This document shows positions 1-8,211 of a stretch of DNA of 64,000 nucleotides, one piece after another. The stretch covers positions 248,001 to 312,000 of the forward strand of contig CAVOTL010000003.1 of the NCBI GenBank assembly GCA_963699345.1, read 5' to 3'. The position numbers and the translations under genes are program-made. Positions within the stretch are counted from its first letter, which is position 1, and every line of letters begins with the position of its first letter. The notes beneath the pieces are model-generated. The model saw only the letters and a program-made list of their open reading frames with translations, had not been told where the DNA came from and ran no database searches. The stretch comes from Bog-756 sp963699345 (GTDB taxonomy: Bacteria; Actinomycetota; Acidimicrobiia; Acidimicrobiales; RAAP-2).

Positions 1-1
1 G

Positions 2-1552
2 GTCACGCCCAGCCCCGATCCGGGCGGCGGCGACGACCGGTTGAACGCGGTGTCGTGCTCCAGCGGGACCACCTGCGTGGCCGTCGGCTCCGAGGGGAGC
101 GGAGGAGGTACCGGAGCTCTCATCGAGTCATCGGCGGGCGGCTCGTGGACCGTGGTCCACGGCCCCGAGCTCCCCGGCGACAGCACCCTCGACGGGGTGT
201 CGTGCGTCTCGGCTGTCGCCTGCGTCGCGGTGGGCACGCAGGAGACGGGGTCGGGGCCGGGGGCCCTGGTCGAGACGTTGCGCGGTGCGACCTGGTCGGT
301 CTCCCCGCTCCCACCCGTCGTATGGGGTGGAAGCGCCCTCCTGGGCGTGTCGTGCACCGAGGTGCACGCCACCGTGACCTGTGACGCCGTCGGCTACCTC
401 GACGGCGAAGGGGGTCCACAGCCGCTGGTCTCGGCGTCGACGAACGGGGTCTGGACCATCGATCCGACCCCCCGGGTCGCCGGCGCCTCGGGCGGCCTGG
501 ACGGCGTCTCGTGCGCGAGCGCGACGGCCTGTACGGCGGTCGGCTACAGCGAGGTGTCGGACACCCGCGAAGCCCTCGCCGAGACCCTGACCGGAGGCAC
601 CTGGTCGGTTGGCGCCGGCGCCGCCATCAGAGCCGGCAGCTCCCTGTCGGGAGTCTCGTGCGCGTCCGCGGATGCCTGCCTGGCGGTGGGTCGCGCCGTC
701 GGCGCGCCGAACATCTCCCGGCCCCTCGCCGAGTCGTGGAACGGGACCCGGTGGGAGTCGGAGCCGACGCCGGACCCCGGCGGCCAGGGCCTCCTGACCG
801 GTGTCTCGTGCGCCACCGTCACCGACTGCGTGGCCGGGGGTTCCGCTTCGGACGGGTCGGGCCACCGGTCGTTGCTGGTCTCGTGGAACGGACTCGCGTG
901 GTCGGACACCCCGGGGCCGTCCCTGGGCCCCCTCGCGGGCGACCTGACGGCGACCTCCTGCGTGAGCGTCGACAGTTGCCGGGCGGTGGGCACCTCGAAC
1001 CGCGACCCGTCGGTGGACAGGACGCTGGTGCTGAACTTCGAGGTGCCGCCCCCGGTCGTCGCCGAGGTGAGCTTCAGCGGCGGCTCGACGCACCCGAGGA
1101 TCACGATCACCGGCAACGGATTCGGGTCGCGTCCGGTCGGCGCCGCCACCGGCTGTTCGACGACCGGCACCGACTATCCGGGCGCCGACCTCACCTTCCA
1201 GGACGTGACCGCCGCCTGGGCGGCGGGCACGACGGGCAACTGCGTGGGCCTGGTCGTGTCGCACTACTCGCCGACCAGGATCTCGTACTCCTTCGGGAGT
1301 GCATACGGCACGGAAGACCCCCCGATCGTGCTCAGTACCTCGGACGCCTTCAGTGTGATCGTCGACGGCGCCACCTGCTCCGAGGTCGTGCCGAAGCCCA
1401 GCTCGGTCTCCCACCGGCCGGGGTCGGCGTCGACGACCGCCCCGGGCCGGGTCGTCACGTTGTCCGACCCGACCCCCTCCTCCGGGCTGTCGGGTCCCCC
1501 GGCCGCGGTCCCCCCGCCCGTCACCTTCACAGCCACGACGCCCTGCGTCTGA
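2..1552 (+). CDS. Secreted Cys-paired repeat protein, 5' end outside window
   Basis: The reading frame is open to the left edge, so this is the C-terminal part of a longer protein. At least seven units of roughly 55-65 residues each carry a 'GVSCxSxxxCxAVG' core followed by an L-E/S-x-W strand. The two cysteines nine residues apart in each unit suggest disulfide-stabilised beta blades and therefore export. The last ~170 residues leave the repeat and look like an IPT/TIG-like beta sandwich ('ITITGNGFGSRPVG') with further cysteines and a Pro/Ser/Thr-rich tail. Such repeat proteins are common in secretomes of high-GC Gram-positives, and their ligand is unknown. The first in-frame alternative start (TTG at 41) lies inside a repeat and is not a real start. 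Confidence 0.7.
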   Translation, partial: VTPSPDPGGGDDRLNAVSCSSGTTCVAVGSEGSGGGTGALIESSAGGSWTVVHGPELPGDSTLDGVSCVSAVACVAVGTQETGSGPGALVETLRGATWSVSPLPPVVWGGSALLGVSCTEVHATVTCDAVGYLDGEGGPQPLVSASTNGVWTIDPTPRVAGASGGLDGVSCASATACTAVGYSEVSDTREALAETLTGGTWSVGAGAAIRAGSSLSGVSCASADACLAVGRAVGAPNISRPLAESWNGTRWESEPTPDPGGQGLLTGVSCATVTDCVAGGSASDGSGHRSLLVSWNGLAWSDTPGPSLGPLAGDLTATSCVSVDSCRAVGTSNRDPSVDRTLVLNFEVPPPVVAEVSFSGGSTHPRITITGNGFGSRPVGAATGCSTTGTDYPGADLTFQDVTAAWAAGTTGNCVGLVVSHYSPTRISYSFGSAYGTEDPPIVLSTSDAFSVIVDGATCSEVVPKPSSVSHRPGSASTTAPGRVVTLSDPTPSSGLSGPPAAVPPPVTFTATTPCV

Positions 1553-1580
1553 CACCGCCACCGTACGGCGACCGGTCGCG

Positions 1581-1612
1581 GAATTGACCCAACGGAGGAC
1601 CCTCGTCAATTC
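1581..1612. promoter_or_regulatory. Inverted repeat GAATTGAC-N16-GTCAATTC
   Basis: A perfect 8-bp inverted repeat (1581-1588 and 1605-1612) lies 28 bp after the repeat-protein stop and about 60 bp before the monooxygenase start. It is AT-rich inside very GC-rich DNA. It could be a two-half-site operator for the monooxygenase operon or a stem with a 16-nt loop ending the upstream gene. No U-tract follows. Confidence 0.4.
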
Positions 1613-1657
1613 CCAGTTCACGGGCTTGCACCCCGGTTTCGCCGGGCGGACCGTGCC

Positions 1658-1663
1658 TAGTAT
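1658..1663 (+). promoter_or_regulatory. -10 element TAGTAT for a leaderless monooxygenase mRNA
   Basis: TAGTAT is followed by six bases and then ATG at 1670. This is the spacing expected when transcription starts on the A of the start codon. No ribosome binding site precedes the ATG. The same arrangement recurs at several other genes in this window. Confidence 0.5.
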
Positions 1664-1669
1664 TTGGCC

Positions 1670-3496
1670 ATGCCCGACACTCCTCCCCCGGACACGGACT
1701 TCGATCCCGAGGCCGTTCGAGCCAAGTACCTCGCCGAGCGGGACAAGCGGCTCGTGCCCCATCGCGCCGACATCCGCGACCTGACGTCCGACGAGTACTT
1801 CGCCAGCTACCGCGACGACCCGTTCACCCCCTACACCGACCGGGCGCCCGTCACCCAGGACGTCGAGGTCGTGATCGTGGGCGGGGGGATCGCCGGGATC
1901 CTCGCCGGCGCCCGGCTCCGCGAGGCCGGCGTCGAGGACATCCGCATCATCGACCAGGCCGGTGGCATCGGAGGCACCTGGTACTGGAACCGCTATCCCG
2001 GGGTGATGTGTGACGTGGAGTCCTACATCTACCTGCCCATGCTCGAGGAGCTCGACTACATCCCGAAGCACCGCTACGCGTTCGGCGACGAGATCCTGCA
2101 CCACCTCGAGGCGGTGGCGGAGCGGTTCGACCTGGTGGACGACGCCCTGTTCCACACCGGGGTGACCCGGGCCGAATGGCAGGAGGACACCGCCCGGTGG
2201 CGGATCCGCACCGACCGGGGGGACGAGGTGACCTGCCGCTGGTACGTCCTGGCCGTCGGGATCCTCAATCTGATCAAGCTCCCGACCATCCCGGGCATGG
2301 AGGACTTCGGCGGTCACTCGTTCCACTCGGCCCGGTGGGACTACGACTACACGGGCGGTGGTCCCGGAGAGCCCCTCACCAACCTCTCGGACCGGACCGT
2401 CGCCCTCTTCGGCACCGGGGCCAGCGGCATCCAGATCATGCCGCCGTTGGCCGCCGCGGCCCGCCACGTCTATCTGTTCCAGCGCACCCCGTCGGCCATC
2501 GGCGAGCGGGGCAACCGGCCCACCGAGCCGGGCTTCGGCGACGACTTCGAGCCCGGGTGGCAGCGGGCCCGCATGGACAACTTCCAGGCGATCATCATGG
2601 GCCGGCCCGTCGAGTCCGATCTGGTCGACGACGGGTGGACGCACGACTACGCGGGCGCCCGGAATGCGCCGCGCACCGAAGGCATGAGCGTGGCCGAGTA
2701 CATGGCCGTCGCCGAGGAGGTCGACTTCCGGATCATGGAGGCCCACCGGCGCCGGGTCGAGGAGCTGGTCACCGATCCGACCACGGCGGAGGTCCTGAAG
2801 CCCTACTACCGCTACATGTGCAAGCGACCGTGCTTCCACGACGAGTACCTGCCGTCCCTCAACGAACCCAATGTCACGGTGGTCGACTGCCCCGCCGGGA
2901 TCGAGCGGATCACCGAGCGGGGCCCGGTCGTCGACGGGCACCAGTACGAGGTCGACTGCATCGTCTACGGCACCGGGTTCGAGGCCGAGGTGACCCCCAT
3001 CTACCGTCGGGCGGGACACGACGTCGTCGGCCGCGGGGGCGTCACCCTGGCCGAGAAGTGGGGTGCCGGCGGGGCCAGCCTGTTCGGGATGATGACGCGG
3101 GGCTTCCCCAACATGTTCATCATGCCGGCCCCCGGCCAACAGGCCGTGGTGACGGTCAACTACACCCAGCTGGCCGTGCTCGGTGCCGAGTTCGTCGGCC
3201 GGGTCGTGGCTCAGCTGCGGGACAAGGGGATCGAGGTCTTCGACGTCAGCGCCGAGGCCGAGGCCGAGTGGACCCGGAAGATCGTCGACTCCTTCGTCGA
3301 CGCCACCTCCATCCTGTCGGCGTGTACGCCGTCCCGTCTCAACAACGAGGGTCACCCCGAGGAGATGAACCCCCGCAACGGCAACTACGGCCGGGGACTG
3401 GGGGACTGGTTCGCCTACCGCGAGCTGCTGGAGGGCTGGCTCGAGGCCGGCAGCCTGGAGGGTCTCGAACTCGACCTGCCGTCGAACGCACCGTGA
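1670..3496 (+). CDS. Flavin-containing Baeyer-Villiger-type monooxygenase
   Basis: This 608-residue protein is predicted to use FAD and NADPH to insert oxygen next to a ketone. The N-terminal Rossmann motif 'VIVGGGIAGILAGARLREAG' is near residue 65. It is followed by 'GGTWYWNRYPGVMCDVESY', typical of cyclohexanone monooxygenase relatives, and by a second nucleotide motif 'FGTGASGIQ' near 250. Length fits the ~600-residue class with an N-terminal extension. I chose ATG 1670 over the in-frame TTG two codons upstream because of the -10 spacing. The stop overlaps the next start (GTGA), so an SDR and an amidohydrolase are translationally coupled to it. That suggests a ketone to ester/lactone to acid pathway. 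The substrate cannot be read from sequence. Confidence 0.88.
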   Translation: MPDTPPPDTDFDPEAVRAKYLAERDKRLVPHRADIRDLTSDEYFASYRDDPFTPYTDRAPVTQDVEVVIVGGGIAGILAGARLREAGVEDIRIIDQAGGIGGTWYWNRYPGVMCDVESYIYLPMLEELDYIPKHRYAFGDEILHHLEAVAERFDLVDDALFHTGVTRAEWQEDTARWRIRTDRGDEVTCRWYVLAVGILNLIKLPTIPGMEDFGGHSFHSARWDYDYTGGGPGEPLTNLSDRTVALFGTGASGIQIMPPLAAAARHVYLFQRTPSAIGERGNRPTEPGFGDDFEPGWQRARMDNFQAIIMGRPVESDLVDDGWTHDYAGARNAPRTEGMSVAEYMAVAEEVDFRIMEAHRRRVEELVTDPTTAEVLKPYYRYMCKRPCFHDEYLPSLNEPNVTVVDCPAGIERITERGPVVDGHQYEVDCIVYGTGFEAEVTPIYRRAGHDVVGRGGVTLAEKWGAGGASLFGMMTRGFPNMFIMPAPGQQAVVTVNYTQLAVLGAEFVGRVVAQLRDKGIEVFDVSAEAEAEWTRKIVDSFVDATSILSACTPSRLNNEGHPEEMNPRNGNYGRGLGDWFAYRELLEGWLEAGSLEGLELDLPSNAP

Positions 3497-5157
3497 CCGG
3501 TCGCCAGCGCGTCGCCGTCGTGACCGGCGGCGGAGGCGGGATCGGCGCGGGCATCGCCGAACAGCTCGGGCGTGGCGGCTGGTTCGTGGTCACGGTCGAC
3601 CCGCTCGTGACCCTCGACGGCACCGGGCAGCTGCCCCGGCCCGAGGAGACGACGGCCGACCGGATCGTGGCCGCCGGCGGTTCGGCCCGGGCCTCGTCGG
3701 CATCGGTCACCGACGCCGCGGCGGTGCGGAGCCTCTTCCAGGATCTGGTCGACGAGCACGGCGGACTCGACGCCGTGGTCAACGTGGCCGGCATCACCCG
3801 CCAGACGTACTTCGGACGGGGCACCGAGGAGGACTGGCTGGCGGTGCTGGCCGTCCACCTCGACGGCTACCGCAACGTAGTGGAGTCGGCGCTGCCGCTG
3901 ATGGCCGCCGCCGGCCACGGACGGATCCTGGGCGTGACCTCGGGATCCGGGTGGCGCGAGGCCGATGCCGGCGCCTACAGCTGCGCCAAGCGGGCCATCG
4001 CCGCGCTGACCTGGCAGCTGGGTCGATCGGCCCCTCCCGGGGTCACCGTCAACGCCATGTCGCCCATCGCCGCCACCCGGATGATGGCCTCGGCCCTGGA
4101 GCGCGCCCGCAAGGCGGGCCAGTCCGGAGGCGGGGGCATCTCCTTCCTGACCGTTCCCGAGCCCGGCGCCCTGGGTCCGTTCGGCGCCTACCTCGTCGGT
4201 GAGGAGTCCGGCTGGTGCTCGGGTCGGGTGCTCTTCGCCGGTGGACCGGAGGTGGCCGTGGTCGACGAGCCCCGCCTCATCGAGGTGGTGCGGACCGACC
4301 CCGTCACCTCGCTGAGCCGGGTGCTCGACCAGGTGGTCCCGGTGGCGTTGGCCAAGGCCGAGGCCACCCAGGCCAGCGCCGGTGGCAGCAATCCGCGCTT
4401 CGGTCCGATCTTCGACGAGGACGTCGAGCCCGCCGACGGATCGACCGGACCGGCCGTGGCGCGCTCCTGTGTCATCGTGTCCGACCGCTCCCAGCTGACG
4501 GCGGCGCTCGTGGCCGCCCTCGAGGAACGCTCCTTCCACTGCCGACAGACCGAGCCGGTGCGCGGTTTCGACGAGGCCGCCGCCTCGCTCCGGGCCGTGG
4601 CGGAGGCCGACGGGCCGATCGAGGCCGTGATCGTCGCCCCGGCGGGGACCGGATCGGCGACCCCGGGCGTCGGTGGATGGGAGCAGGTGCTGGCCGAGCA
4701 CCGCGACATCGTGGCGGGCATCCACACCGATGCCGGATGGGCCCGGGCGGTCGCCGACCATGCCGCCGACGCCGGGCACCCCGTCCACCTGGTGACCCTG
4801 ACCGACGCGGTGACCACCGGAGGGCGCAGCCGGGCCCAGGCCGCCGTGCAGCACGCCCGGGTCGCCCGGAGCGCCACCGAGGGGCGGGTGACGGCCTTCG
4901 CCGTCGGCCTGGAGGCGCCGGAGGACGACGTCGCCACGACGGCCGGACCGCTGGTCGCCCACCTGCTGGACCACCCCGACGCGTCCGCCCTGGCCGGGGC
5001 CGAACTGGTGGTCGACCACGGATGGCTGGGCCTCCGCAGCCACCCCCGGCCGATCGGCAGCATCACCTTCGGTCTCCCGGACCTCCCGGACTGGCTCGAC
5101 GCCACGCTCCGCCAGATCGTGGGGGCTCCCGCCGACGAAGAGCGGAACGGTCGATGA
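3493..5157 (+). CDS. Two-domain short-chain dehydrogenase/reductase
   Basis: This is a 554-residue protein starting at GTG, overlapping the previous stop by four bases. Residues 1-~260 form a classical SDR: cofactor motif 'TGGGGGIG', 'NVAG' in place of NNAG, a serine in 'VTSGSG', and the catalytic pair in 'YSCAK'. Residues ~320-520 resemble a second Rossmann unit ('CVIVSDRSQLTAALVAALEE', 'AVIVAPAG') that has lost both the glycine motif and the YxxxK pair. An ordinary SDR is ~250 residues, so this is a fusion with a degenerate repeat, perhaps for dimer formation or substrate binding. Its stop overlaps the amidohydrolase start (ATGA). It probably oxidises an alcohol or reduces a ketone in the same pathway as the monooxygenase. 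Confidence 0.8.
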   Translation: MTGRQRVAVVTGGGGGIGAGIAEQLGRGGWFVVTVDPLVTLDGTGQLPRPEETTADRIVAAGGSARASSASVTDAAAVRSLFQDLVDEHGGLDAVVNVAGITRQTYFGRGTEEDWLAVLAVHLDGYRNVVESALPLMAAAGHGRILGVTSGSGWREADAGAYSCAKRAIAALTWQLGRSAPPGVTVNAMSPIAATRMMASALERARKAGQSGGGGISFLTVPEPGALGPFGAYLVGEESGWCSGRVLFAGGPEVAVVDEPRLIEVVRTDPVTSLSRVLDQVVPVALAKAEATQASAGGSNPRFGPIFDEDVEPADGSTGPAVARSCVIVSDRSQLTAALVAALEERSFHCRQTEPVRGFDEAAASLRAVAEADGPIEAVIVAPAGTGSATPGVGGWEQVLAEHRDIVAGIHTDAGWARAVADHAADAGHPVHLVTLTDAVTTGGRSRAQAAVQHARVARSATEGRVTAFAVGLEAPEDDVATTAGPLVAHLLDHPDASALAGAELVVDHGWLGLRSHPRPIGSITFGLPDLPDWLDATLRQIVGAPADEERNGR

Positions 5158-6014
5158 CCGGGCGGCCCACCCGCGTCGTCGACGCCCACGTGCACATCTG
5201 GGACCCGGCCCGGACCGACTGGTATCCCTACCTGTCCCACCCACCGGACACGGCCAACGCCTCGGGCATGTACCGGGCCTTCCCCGTCGACACCTACCGG
5301 GCGGAGTCGGCCGGGTGGAACGTCGAGAAGTTCGTCAACGTGGCCGCCGCCACGGGCAGCCACTCCATCGACGAGACCCTCGAGCTCGACCGCGAGGCCG
5401 GCGCCCGGGGTGGTCCCGACGCCATCGTGGGCGGCATCCCCCCGACCGACAGCCTCGCCGAGGCCGTCGAGCTTCTCGACCGTCAGATGGCCGCGTCACG
5501 CTTCCGGGGGGTCCGCCCGATGGGTCGTCACGAGGGACCCCTCCCCGGGGCCGGGGTGCTCCGGGCCCTGGAGGAGCGGAACCTCGTCTTCGACCTCATG
5601 ACCCATCCCGACCAACTCCGGGAAGCGGCGGACGGCCTCGCCCGTCACGGGGGTCTGGCCGTGGTGGTGGAGCACACCGGATGGCCGCGGTCGGGCTCCG
5701 AGGAGGAGCACCGCCTCTGGCGCGACGGCATCGCCGCCCTGGCCGACCTCGGCGACACCGTCTCGTGCAAGCTCTCCGGCCTGGCCATGCCGTTGGAGAC
5801 CATCGGCGTCGACACCTTCGCCCCGTGGGTGGAGTACGCCATCGACGCCTTCGGCCCCGGCCGATGCATGTTCGCCAGCAACTTCCCGGTGGACTCGATG
5901 TACGGCACCTTCGACGACCTGTACACCGTGTTCAACGAGATCACCGCCGGCCTCGACGCCGGGGCGCGCGAGCAGCTCTTCGCCGGGACGGCGGAGCGCG
6001 TCTATCGCTGCTAG
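5154..6014 (+). CDS. Amidohydrolase family 2 (TIM-barrel metal-dependent hydrolase)
   Basis: This 286-residue protein starts at the ATG overlapping the SDR stop. The N-terminal 'VDAHVHIWDP' supplies the HxH metal ligands of PF04909 enzymes. 'VVVEHTGWP' and 'CMFASNFPVDS' are further conserved strand-end motifs, the last holding the catalytic/metal aspartate. Family members hydrolyse lactones or decarboxylate aromatic or dicarboxylic acids. As third gene of a monooxygenase-SDR-hydrolase operon, a lactonase or ester-cleaving role is a reasonable guess. The operon ends here, and the following gene is convergent. Confidence 0.85.
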   Translation: MTGRPTRVVDAHVHIWDPARTDWYPYLSHPPDTANASGMYRAFPVDTYRAESAGWNVEKFVNVAAATGSHSIDETLELDREAGARGGPDAIVGGIPPTDSLAEAVELLDRQMAASRFRGVRPMGRHEGPLPGAGVLRALEERNLVFDLMTHPDQLREAADGLARHGGLAVVVEHTGWPRSGSEEEHRLWRDGIAALADLGDTVSCKLSGLAMPLETIGVDTFAPWVEYAIDAFGPGRCMFASNFPVDSMYGTFDDLYTVFNEITAGLDAGAREQLFAGTAERVYRC

Positions 6015-6056
6015 CCGACGCCCTCCACCGGAGGCACGGCGGTACCCCGGATCCCC

Positions 6057-8038
6057 TCACGGTGTGTGACGGCGGGTGGCATCCCGCACATCGGAGGCGC
6101 CCGACGGCGTGGGCTGTCGCTCGATGCCGTCGCGCTCCGGCGCCACCGTCCGGGCCGCCCCGAAGGCCGGCTCCGGGCGACCCGCCAGCCGGTAGACCAC
6201 GGAGCCGTCGACGGTCTCCTCGCTGAGGAGGAGGGCCACCAGCTGGTCGAGGACCGGACGGTGGGCGCGGAGGGTGGCCGTCGCCCGGCCTTCGGCGTCG
6301 CGCAGCAGCCGCGCCACCTCGGCGTCGACCACGGCCTGGGTCCGCTCCGCGAAGGGACGGCTCGAGAATTCGGCCCCGTCCGCCCCGAGGAACGCCGAGC
6401 CACCCAGCGGGTAGCCCACCGGACCGAGCTCGGCCGAGAGCCCGAACTCGCGCACCATCTTGGTGGCCAGCTCCGTCGCCTTGGCCAGGTCGTTGGCGGC
6501 CCCGGTCGAGCCCTGACCCAGCACGACGAGCTCGCTGGACCGACCGCCCAGCAACACGGCCAGGGTGTCCTCCAGGGTGTCCTCGCCGAAGAGGTGCCGC
6601 TCGACGAGGGGCAGCTGCTCCGTGGCGCCGAGGGCCTGCCCGGCCGGGAGGATGGTCACCTTGGCGATCGGGTCGGCTTTGTCCGCGAACGCGGCGACGA
6701 GCGCATGGCCCGCCTCGTGGACGGCCACCGCGTGCTTCTCCGAGGGGATGAGGACGTTGGAGCCCTCCCGTCGGCCGAGGATGACCCGGTCCCGGGCCTC
6801 GTCGAAGTCCAGCGCGCCGACCTCCTCGCGGCCCGAGCGCACGGCGTGGATAGCCGCTTCGTTGGCCAGGTTGGCCAGGTCCGCCCCGCTGAACCCCGGC
6901 GTCCCCCGGGCCACGACGTCGAGATCCACGGTGTGGTCGAGGTGCTTGTCGCGGCAGTGGACCTCGAGGATCGCCCGCCGTTCGGGCTGGGTGGGCAGCG
7001 GGATCACCACCTGCCGGTCGAAGCGTCCCGGACGGAGCAGGGCCGGGTCCAGCACCTCGGGTCGGTTGGTGGCGGCCAGGACGACGATGCCGGCGGCGGG
7101 GTCGAAGCCGTCCATCTCGGCGAGCAGCTGGTTGAGGGTCTGCTCGCGCTCGTCGTTCGACACCATGGCCCGCATGCCACCCCGCCGCTGCCCGATCGCA
7201 TCCACCTCATCGAGGAAGATGATCGCCGGGGCGCGTTGCGCGCCTCCTCGAACAGGTCCCGCACCCGGGCGGCGCCGACGCCGACGAACATCTCGACGAA
7301 ACTCGAGCCTGTGACGGAGAAGAACGGGACGGCCGCCTCACCCGCCACGGCCCGGGCCAGAAGGGTCTTGCCGGTACCCGGAGGCCCGACCATCAGGATG
7401 CCCCGCGGGGCGATCGCCCCCGCCTTCTCGTATCGACCCGGGTGTTGGAGGAAGTCCACCACCTCCCGGATCTCCTGCTTCGCACCGTCGTAGCCGGCGA
7501 CGTCGGCGAACGTGGTCTTCGGCCGCTCCTCGTCGAAGACCTTCGCCTTGGACCGTCCGACGCCCATCGCCCCCTGGAGTCCCATGCCGCCCCGCTTGGA
7601 CATCCGCCACCAGAGGTACCCGATGAGGACGAAGGGGAGGAGGAAGAGAAGGGCCGTGAAGATCTCCGATCCGGCCGAGGTCGCCGAGGAGTCCGCGGTG
7701 ATCTCCACGCCGCCCTCCTGGAGCTGGTGCAGGAACTCCTCGCCGGCCTGGGGCGGGATCACCGTGGCGTAATCGGTGCCGTCGGCCAGGCTGCCGGTGG
7801 CATCCCCATCGGTCTGGATGTCGACCGTCTTGATCTTGTGCGCGGTCACGTCACTGAGGAACTGCGAGTAGGTCAGCGTGGTCACGCCCCGTCCCTGGGT
7901 GGCGGGAAGCACGATGAACGCCACGACCAGCACGACCATCACCAGGAGCCACAGTGCGTGGCGCCACGGGGACGGGCGCCCCGGGGCGACGGGCACGCCC
8001 TGGTCGTTGGTGGGAGGGGACGCCGCCGGTCGCGTCAT
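6057..8038 (-). CDS. ftsH: FtsH-like membrane AAA+ zinc protease, frameshifted
   Basis: The protein has a transmembrane helix ('ALWLLVMVVLVVAFIVL'), an extracytoplasmic segment, a second helix ('LLFLLPFVLIGYLWW'), an AAA+ domain with Walker A 'GPPGTGKT' and second-region-of-homology arginines, and the zinc site 'HEAGH'. The frame breaks near 7236-7238. Upstream reads '...DLFEEAR' and downstream resumes as 'APAIIFLDEVDAIGQRRGG' one frame away. Adding one base (TT to TTT on the plus strand) gives 'EEARKRAPAIIF' and a normal ~660-residue protein, so one base is missing here. ATG 8038 is the likeliest start, and a TTG at 8119 is an alternative. It degrades misfolded membrane proteins. The gene may belong to a DevR regulon (box at 8159-8173). 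Confidence 0.85.
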
Positions 8039-8115
8039 CCGGGGATCCCGATCATGTCCGGCCCACCCCGCCCGCCGACCGGACCCCGGGGACGCGCCCG
8101 TCCGTTCCTGTTCGT

Positions 8116-8129
8116 ACAACCATGGTTGT
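8116..8129. promoter_or_regulatory. 14-bp perfect palindrome ACAACCATGGTTGT
   Basis: This perfect 14-bp palindrome lies ~80 bp upstream of the ftsH-like start, in the gap after the phosphoesterase gene. It falls at the expected transcription start of the -10-like CATAGT (minus strand, 8136-8131). A dimeric repressor could bind here. The central ATG (minus strand, 8123) opens only a 23-codon reading frame, out of phase with ftsH. Confidence 0.45.
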
Positions 8130-8158
8130 CACTATGCGGGGGTCCGGGCGACCCCGAC

Positions 8159-8173
8159 AGGGCCGAATGTCCC
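8159..8173 (-). promoter_or_regulatory. DevR/DosR-like box GGGACATTCGGCCCT upstream of ftsH-like gene
   Basis: On the minus strand this reads GGGACATTCGGCCCT, differing at one base from GGGACTTTCGGCCCT, a form recalled from mycobacterial DevR targets. Its centre is ~43 bp upstream of the start predicted by the -10-like CATAGT, the usual class II activator position. Related boxes occur at 41506, 48851 and 48975. Confidence 0.5.
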
Positions 8174-8211
8174 GACGCGGACCGATGACGGGGCCGCCCG
8201 GGGCCGGAGGC

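Noticed and set aside
128..3355. Very long minus-strand reading frame (1075 codons) opposite the repeat protein and monooxygenase
   Set aside because: It is an antisense shadow in high-GC DNA: Arg/Gly/Asp-rich composition without domains, opposite two well-supported genes.
7230..7245. Programmed ribosomal frameshift in ftsH
   Set aside because: No slippery heptamer or downstream pseudoknot, and several unrelated genes show the same kind of one-base slip.
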